Assembly (NCBI RefSeq): GCF_022539665.2
Contig: NC_081332.1
Span: 2,389,884 to 2,453,883 of the forward strand
Source of the DNA: Daphnia carinata
Lineage: Eukaryota > Arthropoda > Branchiopoda > Diplostraca > Daphniidae
Direction: 5' to 3'
Length of the DNA: 64,000 nucleotides
Shown piece by piece: positions 26,501-36,816 of the stretch. Both the position numbers and the translations under genes were made by a program. A model generated the notes under the pieces. The model had not been told where the DNA came from. It saw nothing but the letters and a program-made list of their open reading frames with translations, and did not search any database. Position 1 is the stretch's first letter, and each line of letters starts with the position of its first letter.

Positions 26501-27976
26501 TGCTATGAAATTTCTTTTCGTTTAATACGCACATTTTCAAAACAACAACGACCGTAAGTGTATAATCAATGAAAATCTCGTAACATATTGTACCGTTTCG
26601 TATATAGTTTCGTCTGCGTTGCACTTTAAAGGACGAACGAAAAATAATAAAATAAAAGGTACACCGTAAAGATTTCCAACGGCCCAGTCCTCTTTGTTTT
26701 CATTATTGTGGAGATCTCCCTATTTCGGTCCACAGGTAGAAGCAACGCAAATGAACTGGACTACGCTATTCGACAGTGTTCGTTGTTGAGCTCTTTCTGG
26801 CCAGGAGGAATACCGGCTCTCTTGTCCAGACTTGTTTGGTGTTGATCCGTGCAAGTCGACGGCGATTGCCTCATCACCTTTCATTAAAGGTATACACAAA
26901 CTGATGCCCGCTCTGGTACTCTCTCTTTCCGTTTGAAGTATTTCATTTGGCTTCCTCGCGAACTTTTCATTTCTTTTTTCTAAGAAAAAAAAAATGTTTA
27001 CTGATTAGGCGATTTTGCCATCACCTGTTGACAGATGACAGCACGTAGCATTTCCTTTATCAGGACATATGGCAACGAATTAATTTGAATAATCACAAAG
27101 AGGAAAAGAAAACGCTTTACATAGAACCGGAGATGGTTTGATTACCTTTCGTTGGAAGTTTACCCTTTTTACATGCGAACGGATGGGAGGAGACATGACC
27201 GCGATTGTTCCTTAATCGTGATCTAGGGTACTCACACGTCTGAGTATTAGAAATTACTTGATCCAGCATCGGGACCGAACCACACGGGCCATCAATCGAT
27301 GTCGACAAAAACGGACGACACATGATTGTTTCCCTCTCACTGGCAATGAGTTTCAGCTACTCTTGATCGCCCAGACTCGCAGCGTTCCAGGACAAAAAGA
27401 CGACACCTTGGGGGATTCTGCACAGCGAGAGAGACACACACACACACACAAAAAAAAATGGGAAAGATACAAGTTCCTATACTCAAGTCTTCTATCCATC
27501 TATATAACACATAGCAAGAGCAATATAATAGTCTAACTCATATACCGCGACGAAACGTGAGGGACTACATAGGGCCTACTAATTATCTTATGTACGAGCC
27601 AGCACGATTCGTGATCTGTTAGGCAACGACCATTCTTCCCTCTTTTATCCACTTCTCCTCCTTAAAGACAGCAGCAAAGCGTCGGCTAAACAAATGGATC
27701 GATAGTAGGCCACTTTTATACAAGTCGGCCAGTATAATCTTGTCAACACCAATAGAAAAATAACAACAGAAAATTGAAACGGTGCAAAGAATGGACTATT
27801 ATGGCCACGACTGCTTTTATTTATAAACATTGTCGCATAAATGTATAAGAAGCCGCAAAACTTCGGTGCTCGGCTTAAAACGATAGATACCAACCGCTTA
27901 TTACGTGCTGGCATGTATTTTTTTCAATTGAAAAGCAACCAAGCGTAAAGATGCTTGTTCATGGTTGCAATACTCA

Positions 27977-28002
27977 CCCCCCCCCCCCTTTTTGGGGGGG
28001 GG
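27977..28002. repeat. C12-T5-G9 self-complementary homopolymer pair
   Basis: Twelve C, five T and nine G follow one another, so the two homopolymers can fold into a nine-pair hairpin with a T loop. The strands could alternatively form i-motif or G-quadruplex structures. Confidence 0.9.
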
Positions 28003-28686
28003 TAGGTTTTCGAAGAGCCCGTGTGTTGGCCGATGACATACCGTCGAAACTCAAGAGACCATATAGCCCTCACGCTGTCACCAGCCTCAGACAAAAAGCT
28101 GCTGGTGCTGGCGGTATTGCCGCTGTTCCCTCTGATTTCCCAATAGTCGTCGATCATTCTTCTCCCACTGCACGTCCTTTTCTGAGGTCTATACACTGCC
28201 ATTCAAGTGCACCGGCGGTCTTTTTCTCTCATTTTCTTTTTTGCTTGTATGAATAAATCGTCCCCTTTGGCCATCCAACCGTTGAATACTCGTCTCAACT
28301 GGAGCGTGATTGGAACAACAAACATATATTTATATAGTTGCCTTTATATATCGCTAGTGTAACCTTTATATATTTGCCACACGACGCGTTTAATCACTCC
28401 GTATTGGCCCGCCCGCCCTCACTCCCCAGTCTGATTTAATTTGCGCGGCCAGTACCGTGTGCTCGGCCCTTTGGCAGCACGCATTGTTCCAGCACTAACC
28501 CAATCTTGGCTTATATTCTTTCGGTGTAGAGCCCCCCAGCAGCGTGGCCCCTCTTTTTGAAATAAGAAAACTGATGAACACTTCCCTCTTGGTTGAACTT
28601 GTGTGTTGTGTAAATTGAATTACAGTTCAGGGCCATTGCATCAAGTGGTCACTCGTCTGAAAAAAAAAGTGCAAAGCAGATATAAA

Positions 28687-28708
28687 ATATATATATATAT
28701 ATATATAT
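28687..28708. repeat. (TA)11 microsatellite
   Basis: Uninterrupted TA dinucleotides in the gene-poor block. Confidence 0.9.
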
Positions 28709-30995
28709 GAGAAAGACGGGTGAGATAGCAGACCCGGCAGCCAGTGAGAAACATTCCAAAGCCAACGATAAGACACTGATAAGTTTAGCATCGAAGTGAG
28801 AAAATGACACAGCAACCACTCGAACACGTCCGATTTCCTTAGCCTTTTTTTTTTTTTTTTGTTTTCTTTTTGCTCTTCTCCGGATCCCTCGGCTGGCTGG
28901 ATGCCCTTCACTTTCTGCAGCTATCGATTGATGTTATCTAGTTGTCTGCTGGCTGAAAAAACCTTTTCTTTTTTTTTTTTATCCATTAACTTTGCTCAAG
29001 TGACCTCACATAAGAACCTCAAAAATGTTCGTTTAAATCAAACGGTTACAATCATTTGATACTTTAAATTGGTGCGACTTGATTGGTAAATCGATTCCAC
29101 TCAGCGAGTCCTTTGCTGTTAATCGTCATTAAACCAATCATCGTCCTTGCTTGGGCTTACTGGCCATAGTTTGCCCCAATTCATCATTTATCTGCCATAA
29201 CTTTTTTTTTTCGATGCTTGCCATTTTTTCACGTTTGATTGGAGAGAAACACGGACGTAAAACACAGGTCCTTACGCAATGCGTCGCTAATCGCAATTTG
29301 GCGCTTAACAAATCGACAGTTTTATTCAAAACCAACAAGCTAAAGAAAAGAAAAGGTCCTTTTTGTTTTATGCATAGGGTAGTTTTCATTCTTTGCAGAA
29401 AAATAAACTCTAGACGGTAATAGCTGCTGATAGCCTAACGTGAATCGAATGAAGCAAACCGAATGACTCTGGTCGAATGGTAACAGTAAAAGGAGACACT
29501 GTAACTATTGGAGGAGATAAAGGAAGACGAGGTGTTCCATGTCTGTGTGTGTGTGTCTAAAGACGAACGTCGAGGAAAGTAGGGTTTCATGTTAGGGATC
29601 GGAAAAAAACGGACATCGATCTTCATGTAAACCCCATACTCTCTTTCTCCTTTTAGTTTTGTTTTGTTTCCCCGTGCATCTGAACAGGAGAGAGGCACAA
29701 TACTTTTCAGTGCCTATGCAGCATTGCGTTGGTGGTGCTTTAAGCTAAACTGACTCTTCGCATCCCTAGGGCAATAAACTCTCGAGATGGGCGGGCGTCG
29801 TGATGTTTCCGAATTTCAAGTTTCTCGTTCAAAACAATTGGTTACGTATTGCTAAGAAAAAAAAAGGTATTGTTTGCCTACTAAAATAACCTGGTTGAAA
29901 ACGTAACTTACTCATTTCCAAAAATGAAACCTCTTCAAGATATTCGTTTGAAAGATAAATAAGAAAGAAAAACGGCGATTTTTATTAAAATACGCCCCTC
30001 CACCATTTGTCTGAAAAAACATTAGATGTTCTCCAACCTTTAGCCGTAAGGAACCGGGACTGATATAAGAAGGTGGGCAACTTTGAACTTCATTATGGTT
30101 TTAGTACGGCCTCTCATGCTTACCCTCGTATTTTGTACTGTACTTCTTGATCAGGATTTACAAGCAAGGCCTTTTTAGGCTATCAAAATAAGCTATGCGT
30201 AAACAAACGATGACTACCTCACAATTGTCTTTTTCTTTTGTGTGTTAAACAGCTATCGTTAAGAAACTAATAAAGAGTTTGTAAAAACACTCTTTTGTGT
30301 GTGGTCTGCTACGATGAGCCACTTTATTAAAAGAGAAATTTGATACGAACATCGGTGCTCTCCTTAATACTACGTAATAACGTTGCTTGCCAGTTCGTAG
30401 TCAGATGTAGCTCTGAAAGAATATCCACAAGCGTATCTATTGTGCACAAACAGGAGCAACGCTTTCGCACGCAACAAGATTGCGACTTGGTTAAGGCAAG
30501 AAAGGAAACCACGTGATTTCATGATAACAAATTTGATTTTTCTAGCCCATACTTTTTCACCACACACATGAATGATAGCCACAAATCACAGCATTCTATA
30601 TTAATAGGCGCGCTAGTGGTAATGTATTCAAGTAACAATGAAACTTCAGTGTGTACGCGATTTAAGGTAGTACCCTGTCGTTTCAACACATTAGTTATTC
30701 AAGGCTTGTTTTTGGCATTACAGTGTCGTGAAAATAATGACAAGATAACAATATTAATTCATTTTGCTTTCAAAAGGGGATAATTTTTCAAATTACACTT
30801 TATAGCCCCAAAGTGTACCAATTTCTCTGCTAAAATGGCTGCCTAAAAAGACATGGAATGGCAAGACTACTAATGATACCATATCTTTGATACAACACAT
30901 ATCATGTTTGCACTGAACCAACCCAATACCTTAAATCGAATCAAAAATCAAACCAAAGGTACAAGATTTGTTCAAGTTTTTGATTTGGATGGGTG

Positions 30996-31564
30996 TTAAT
31001 CTTCAAACATCATAAGAACAGTATCAAGGTTGTTGCATTGGTAGTCAAGTAGCCTCTTGTTTGTTCCCCATTTAATTAATGTTGGAACACATGTTAATTT
31101 GATTTTGCCATCAAGTCGAAAAACACAGTTAGGATCCTTCCAACTGAAAAGAAATCTATAGTTATTCAAATGGTTATGCATTTCTCAGAAATAATATTGC
31201 TTACAAGGATCTATCACCAACACCAACATATATGAAAATTGCATCTTCTGGGGCACTTTCTAAAGCTTTCTCTATTACAGGCTCAGCTTTAATAGTAAAA
31301 GTAGTTACAGCAAGAATTTGCATGACACAAGTGAATTCAACTTACCTTCAACACAATCAGGGCACCAGCTCTGACCTACAAATTCAAGAACATATAAAAA
31401 TAACTTTTTTGCATGTTACTACATTAAAGCAGCAGTAAACTACCTGTTGTATCTTTGGAACCTGAAAAAAGAATAAAAATGTCCCCATTTGGGTTCTTGT
31501 TTTCAACCTCACTGATAACAGTCTGGAATTGCTCAAAACCTTCAGCTTTTAGCTTTTGAACCAT
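30996..31564 (-). CDS. TXNDC17: TXNDC17 (TRP14) thioredoxin-like oxidoreductase
   Basis: Cytosolic 14-kDa thioredoxin-related protein that reduces small disulfides, cystine and persulfides with electrons from thioredoxin reductase. Four exons (minus): 31564-31444, 31375-31346 (30 nt), 31286-31205, 31143-30996; phases agree and give 126 residues, close to the usual 123. The family active site WCPDC is present (Cys45 and Cys48 by count), preceded by FSGSKDTTG and followed by VEAEPVIEKAL. The conserved C-terminal part reads WKDPNCVFR and then CVPTLIKWGT with the cis-Pro. The start is the only Met at the family N-terminus. It is head-to-head with the small ORF at 31711 and USB1. Confidence 0.95.
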
Positions 31565-31710
31565 TATTAGAATTAAAAATGAAACTATGTTTGACAACGG
31601 GAGCAATATCTTAGCTTTACAAAAACTTTTTGGATTGAGTCATGCAGATTAACTGTCATCTGTCAAACTTGAAAAGCTCATTTGTCAAATTCATATTTGC
31701 GCTCAAGGAG

Positions 31711-31980
31711 ATGCGTACCACGATTTTTTTGTTGAGTCTTAACAAATACGAAAATAGTGTTTTTACTTGTACATCTACTATATTAAATTTCATAAATTAC
31801 CTTAACTGATTGAACCGATTACCTGTTCTTTGGGCATTATTTATAGATTTTGCAACTCAACATCCAGATGGTTTCTTCACGAAGTACGATCAGCTGCTTG
31901 CCGCTGCTGAATTGTATTATGGAAGGTTTATTCCACAGTATTGTGGAATTGTATTTAATAAAAAAAAAACAATGGGATAA
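31711..31980 (+). CDS. small two-exon ORF, unidentified
   Basis: An ATG exon (31711-31756, MRTTIFLLSLNKYE) joins in phase to 31847-31980 across a 90-bp GTGTTT...TATAG intron. The second exon reads FATQHPDGFFTKYDQLLAA and YYGRFIPQYCGIVF before a Lys-rich end and stop. The joined product would be about 59 residues with a hydrophobic N-terminus. The second exon looks like genuine protein; the first is less sure. AATAAA overlaps its 3' end. Placed between TXNDC17 and USB1. The family is not recognised. Confidence 0.35.
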
Positions 31981-32198
31981 GATGAAAGAAATTTAAAAAA
32001 ACCTTTATTGCGATCACACCAGTTGACATGTTATTGTTATCTTAGACTACCAGAATTTCTAATTTTAAGAATCGGCAATGTTGTCTAAAAGAGCTTGTTT
32101 ACAATTCGTTATTCGTACAACTTTGAAAGCAGACGGAGTATTTGGAACATCCATGATGACGCAAGCTTTGTCTGTTGGTTTGTGAAATACCGTGGAAA

Positions 32199-33336
32199 AT
32201 GGATATGATTGCCGCAGCTTATGGATGTGAAAGCGATGAAGAAGAATCTTCCGATCCGTGGGCTTCTTCTCGAGTCTCTGCAAAGCGTACAGCAGCATTT
32301 AACGAATTTTGCAGTAGACCTTTGAAGAAGGTTGCCTCTAGATTGCCGGCACCTAAGTGATATCTTAAACTATTTGAACTTAGTGACATTTAAGTACCTT
32401 TCTAATATCTAATAGGCTTGCTGCAAACTCCCTAGAAGTTGTTGATGACCCATCACAGCACGGCAATAGAGTAAGAAGTTTTCCCCATGAAAGAGGAAAT
32501 TGGGCATCCTTTGTATATCTACCTTGTAAGTATAGAACACAACACATAGTTTTAAAATGTGTAATTTTTTCAAATAAGCTTGTTGCAATACATTGATTTC
32601 TTCGCTCTTTTTTCAACTTCATTTAGGGGAAGCAAACTCTAGATTTGTCAGGGCAGTTGAGCTAATCACAAAGTGGTTCCACGAACATGATATTAAACTT
32701 GATATTTGTGATGATTTCCACATTAGCTTAACAAGGACAGTAATTTTAAGGCATCACTGGATTGAAGGCTTTGTTGCTTCTATTAGGAATCAACTGAGTG
32801 ACACCCCAAGGTTTTTCTCATCACATTTTGTTTTGTTGAACATGTCAGTTGAACTGACTGATTTTACTTCGTATACTGTTATATTGAAATAGGCCTTTCC
32901 AATTATATGGCACGAATGTGTTGTCTGTCTACCTCAATGAAGAAAAAACCAGAACATTTCTTGGTAAAAAAAAAATTACATTAAATAACTTAGACAATAT
33001 ACCTGAAATAAAGTTTTGTCCTTCAGCCATAAATGTTGAAGATCCTGTGGGCATTCTCAATATGCTGATAGAAAAAATGGATTCTTGCTTGAAGGAATAT
33101 CAACTGCCTGCTTATTATGAGGTTTGCTTAACTTTTTTCAGTCGTTGTTTTGAAAATTTCCCTCTTTATTTTGTTTGCAGAAACCGTCCCACCATGTAAG
33201 TATCGCCTGGTGTGTTGGTGACAAAAAGGAAGAACTAGAAAAACTTGCATTTGGTTTACGACTCGAAATAGACCAAATTTCATGTGATGTGGACGAGGTA
33301 AGATGCAAAATCGGAAATACCGTAAAACGATTGTGA
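32199..33336 (+). CDS. USB1: USB1, U6 snRNA 3'-end processing phosphodiesterase
   Basis: USB1 is a 2H-family 3'-5' exoribonuclease that trims the U6 snRNA oligo(U) tail and leaves a protective terminal phosphate. Exons: 32199-32356, 32416-32525, 32627-32810, 32893-33121, 33181-33336; phases agree and give 278 residues (human 265). Both catalytic HxS motifs are present: HISLTRT (His121, Ser123 by count) and HVSIAWCVGD near residue 232. Conserved blocks are RVRSFPHERGNWASFVYLP, VILRHHWIEGFV, YLNEEKTRTFLG and DEVRCKIGN. The N-terminus is acidic and Ser-rich (GCESDEEESSDPW), as in other members. The start chosen is MDMIAAAYGC; an in-frame GTG-type extension was not used. Confidence 0.95.
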
Positions 33337-33797
33337 TGTCGCCCAAAATATAAAATGCAGATATTCATCTGTTGTCTAGTTTTAAAAAATAAAGAACCAA
33401 ATCTGCACAATTGTTTTCTTTATTGGGTGGCAAACGGATAGATCACCACTGTCCCGCTTTTCGTTGTCATCTCAGATGCCGTTCAAGAGGAAAAAGCTTG
33501 TTGAGGTAATCTATCCCAACACCAGATCAAGTGTGCATTCTGCGTTCATTCCTCGACGAGAAAAAAGAACAAAGTGCTGCCAAAAATACGTAGTCCACCA
33601 TTATGTTTATTGCTTTCTTAATGAGAATAGTCTGCGGCACGGGATCATTTAAATTTTCTGCTTTTCGTTTTATTTCCTCTAGTTTTTGCTTTCATAAATT
33701 GCCTAATTGCATCGAAGAACCACTGGAGCACTAAATTTCAAAAGGCATGTATAGGTAGATTGATATTTAAAATCCGTCACAGTAATTGCACCTGTGG
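33337..33797. other. intergenic between convergent USB1 and coiled-coil gene
   Basis: Probable 3' UTRs of both neighbours (AATAAA-like sequence near 33388 for USB1). No further coding sequence is supported; a 62-codon plus-strand frame at 33464 has no recognisable features. Confidence 0.5.
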
Positions 33798-34272
33798 CTA
33801 GCCAACTCGATGGTGCTGTGATGAAGTGTGACTCTGCCTGCCACACTTCTTTTTCAGACGACTGATATCTTTTTTCAATTGAACGATTGTCTCCTTTTGT
33901 TCTTCCACGTAGCGTTTGAGATCTTGAGCTTCCCTAGCAATTCGGATGTGAGTTCTGCCACGTTCCCGTACCCTTTCCTGTAAAAAGCACAACCAAGGCG
34001 TTTCATTAATTTCACAAAGAAACCAGAAGAAACAAATGTAAGCTAATGTTCGAAAGATCTATAGATTCTCTTCGGAAAAAGGTTGAGGAACATCATGCGA
34101 CCCAGTTTTTGTATTAAACGTTTTCTGACTTCGTCTCGCCATACGTAAAAAAACAGAACTTTAAAAGACTCACCAGTAACCACGAATTCTTCTGCAATCT
34201 GTCCTGATACTTCTTTTCATCGCGGCGGAGGATTGTTAAAGTACGAAGTCTTTCTGAGTTCAAAAGCAACTC
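33798..34272 (-). CDS. C-terminal exons of a small coiled-coil protein
   Basis: Two minus-strand exons, 34272-34174 and 33977-33798, join in phase 0 with a GTGAGT donor and TTTTTACAG acceptor. They encode ELLLNSERLRTLTILRRDE and then ERVRERGRTHIRIAREAQD, an EEQKETIVQLKKDISRLKKK coiled coil and a polar tail (92 residues in all, ending in TAG). The heptad-like pattern is clear. The start exon is not identified. The sequence recalls short axonemal or centrosomal coiled-coil proteins, but no family can be named. Confidence 0.55.
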
Positions 34273-34702
34273 CTGTGTTACAAAAAGAAGCTATAAATTG
34301 TGGTATACTAGTTTCCAAGTACGAAAATAAAATACAACCTCGGATAGCGTGCACTGCAAATCAGAACATTCTGCCTGTTAGAAAAATCGTGTTGATGAGC
34401 ATTAAGAAAATAATCTTTCAAACAGTTTGCTATTACAAGTTATGCGTACTGTCCATTTTATTTCGAATTTTAAACCTCTTTCTTTTCATGTTTTTTTCTA
34501 ATTTGTCCTTTAAACTAAAAATGCAATAGGTAAGGCAATATAATAAAACGCTATAACCTTATCTCCCTATGTAATGGGTGTTTTTATACTGTGACTGTGG
34601 ATGACGCAAGGACGTAAAACTACGTGCCAAGCTTGATTTTACATAAGGGTTTTAATTCTAGTCAATTAACCTAATGTCACGTCATGTTATGCTAATTAGC
34701 AG

Positions 34703-34999
34703 CTATCCTTTTACGTTTTCGAGTAGTTTTTTTCTTTTATTGCCAACGTTATTTGTAATGCTTAACGATACTGCATTGAAAATGGGCGTAATAAGAGCGT
34801 AAGTAGGTTTATTTTGGTTACGCACGCGACTTATCTGATAGCGCTGCCAAAGTAATGCCGACAACTTCTTCAGAATACGGATTATCTTATCGTCCAGAGG
34901 TTGTTCAGCAGCAGCAGCACAGGTTTTTTCGAGGTAAACTTCGAGATTGTCAATGGGAATATCAAACTCTTTGTTAAGGGCGATATCTAGATTATCCAT
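34703..34999 (-). CDS. 98-residue ORF, unidentified
   Basis: A single minus-strand frame beginning MDNLDIALNKEFDIPIDN, with a helical middle (DDKIIRILKKLSALLWQRY) and a Lys-rich end. It lies 430 bp upstream of the coiled-coil exons on the same strand and might supply their 5' part by splicing out its end (a GT in phase 0 exists after QISR), giving one gene. Composition looks coding; the family is not recognised. Confidence 0.4.
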   Translation of the reverse strand: MDNLDIALNKEFDIPIDNLEVYLEKTCAAAAEQPLDDKIIRILKKLSALLWQRYQISRVRNQNKPTYALITPIFNAVSLSITNNVGNKRKKLLENVKG

Positions 35000-35906
35000 T
35001 GCTTCCTAATGAAAAATTATTTTTTCAAAATACAGTTGAATCACACTGAGAAATACAGAGAACTGAAATTGTCTATTCCTATTGCAGAATACCTTTTATG
35101 CACTCTTTTTCCAATGTACTTCTATGTAGGCTATGGAACAGCTTTTAACATCACAAAAGCTATTGGTGTCTATGAACTTCAGTTCTAGCAAACAGGCCAC
35201 AATTTTTCTTTGTTTTTTTTTTTTTTCGTTAGTATTGTTTCGTTAGTTCTTTGATACTTTGGTAGCTACAAATTTAACATAACACTAGGGCTGATATGTC
35301 TCACTTATATCACGTATCAGGAAATTCTTAAACTGTTTTGCGTAACCATGGTAATATGACAAACTGACGTGTTGACAAGAAGTCCAGCAGAACGTGCACG
35401 AACCGAATAAGATAGAGCAGGTAGTAATTAGTAAGAAGATAATTTAGCTCCAGGTTAGATTTAACTTAAAACCGAAAAAATAAGAAAGCTAGCCTTTGCC
35501 TTCGAACTCGAAACTGAGAAACGCATTAATTTTAGAAGTAACTAAAACCAATTTGACCGATTTTGATAGGGACTTCGAATTTCAGGTCTGATCTGACATA
35601 AGAAAAGTGGTTTTGGCGTTGTTAGTAGAAATATTGCCCAAATGAATATGCTGATTCACAACTTTCAAAATAGCATATTTAAAAAACATGCTGTTAGATT
35701 TCCTTAAAGACAGAAGAATTTTGCAAGACTTATTGTTTTTACGATCTTATAGTTGGCGAGAAGAGGAAAACCATCCATTTTAACGAAATCAAGGATCGCT
35801 ACAAGAAGAGAAACATATAAATATGTTGTTCAGTTTTTTTTTTTTTTTTTTTACAACAAACAGTACCAAAATGCTGCGATCAAAAAATAGCGGTGGGGTG
35901 CCTCAC

Positions 35907-36034
35907 TGGTTGAATCCAATATACTCGACTCATCCTACCCTGCTGGGAAAGTAGTCTACCAAATCGTTCGTCTTGATAGTTTTGAAACAAAATTGCTAAA
36001 TCGTCAGATTTCAGCAAACCAGGGCGAGCAGTGA
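35907..36034 (-). CDS. isolated coding-like exon, unidentified
   Basis: Bounded by an AG acceptor at 36036-36035 and a GTGAGG donor after 35907. It encodes ARPGLLKSDDLAILFQNYQ, then DERFGRLLSQQGRMSR and VYWIQP. A second nearby segment (about 35800-35745, DFVKMDGFPLLANYK) could be its partner exon using an alternative GTAGGA donor. No family is recognised, and the remaining exons are not found. Confidence 0.25.
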
Positions 36035-36249
36035 CTATTAAAAAGCAATCAAACAAACAAACAAAAAAACAATAAATGATTAGAAATAGTTCATTCTGGA
36101 ATAACAGTGGCATCAGAACTCAAATGGAGTAAGAATAACGAATAGAATGATGCTTAAATTTGTTCAACGAATGGAACATTCATAGTTTTCCGCTTTCAAA
36201 AATACTATATTTAATGGCTTTTATTTATTTATTGATCACGTTAAAGTAA

Positions 36250-36347
36250 GACCAGGTGGCCGAGTGGTTAAGGCGACAGACTGCTACTACAAAATGGTTG
36301 GAATCTGTTGTGCTCTGCACGCATGAGTTCGAATCTCATCCTGGTCG
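36250..36347 (+). tRNA. tRNA-Ser(GCT) with a 16-nt intron
   Basis: The acceptor arms GACCAGG and CCTGGTC pair perfectly; the D-arm GCCGAGTGGTTAAGGC and the T-arm ATGAG-TTCGAAT-CTCAT are intact (A and B boxes of an internal Pol III promoter). The long variable arm GTGCTCTGCAC marks a class II tRNA and matches animal tRNA-Ser(GCT). The anticodon stem ACAGA/TCTGT closes a CTGCTAA loop with anticodon GCT at 36283-36285 once 36287-36302 is removed, exactly at the canonical 37/38 site. Mature length is then 82 nt, as expected. T runs after 36351 could terminate Pol III. Confidence 0.9.
36287..36302 (+). other. tRNA intron
   Basis: Sixteen nucleotides between A37 and A38 of the tRNA-Ser(GCT). Removing them restores a standard 7-nt anticodon loop; leaving them in would give an impossible loop. 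Confidence 0.85.
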
Positions 36348-36816
36348 ATAGTATTTTGCTATTAGTTTTTTAATGTATGGTATTATGTTGTGAATGTATT
36401 GATGTTAATTTTAATGTTTTTATCTGTTTTAAGTTGAGAGTTAAGTTGTCGAAGCTTTTGCGCTTCGCATATATAATCGACCCTTATAGAGATAAATAGC
36501 GATCTTCTAAATATGTTGTGTTGCGTTACCATGACATCTAGCTGCCACCCTCGTAACCTTTTTCGAGAAGCCTGTATGTGGCGATATTATGAGGCAATAG
36601 GCTTCATATTTCTCATAGTAGCAAATGTCTAATTTATTGTGCATTAGCAAGTTGATTATTTTACAACTTTTCGTGGCTTAAATATAACATATTTTACATC
36701 ATACATGAATTAATAAGAAAAAGCAGAGTGTTTTGATTTCTGAATTCATTGTTTGACGTTGATTTCCATAAAAATTGTGTGCTCAAGTGTCTCTGTTTTT
36801 TGTGTCTTTTAAGAAA
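36348..36816. other. intergenic; ZDHHC 5' region
   Basis: AT-rich DNA between the tRNA and the palmitoyltransferase start codon. No additional gene is seen; it should hold the ZDHHC promoter and 5' UTR. Confidence 0.5.

Larger units (their letters stand above)
23590..30995. other. 7.4 kb gene-poor stretch
   Basis: No exon with recognisable protein similarity or convincing splice structure was found on either strand. The part next to 23590 should hold the Beat promoter and 5' UTR. It contains a C12-T5-G9 hairpin (27977-28002), a (TA)11 tract (28687-28708) and a GC-richer patch near 28380-28560 that could be regulatory. Open frames are short and mostly overlap on opposite strands. Non-coding RNAs or distant enhancers cannot be judged by eye. 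Confidence 0.5.

Noticed and set aside
32065-32298. Minus-strand 77-codon ORF ending near an AATAAA
   Set aside because: It overlaps USB1 exon 1 in antisense and has no supported upstream exon, though its last 30 codons look mildly protein-like.
32964-32993. Apparent 30-nt intron (GTAAAA to TTAG) in USB1
   Set aside because: Too short to be spliced and the frame stays open through it, so it was kept as coding (GKKKITLNNLD).
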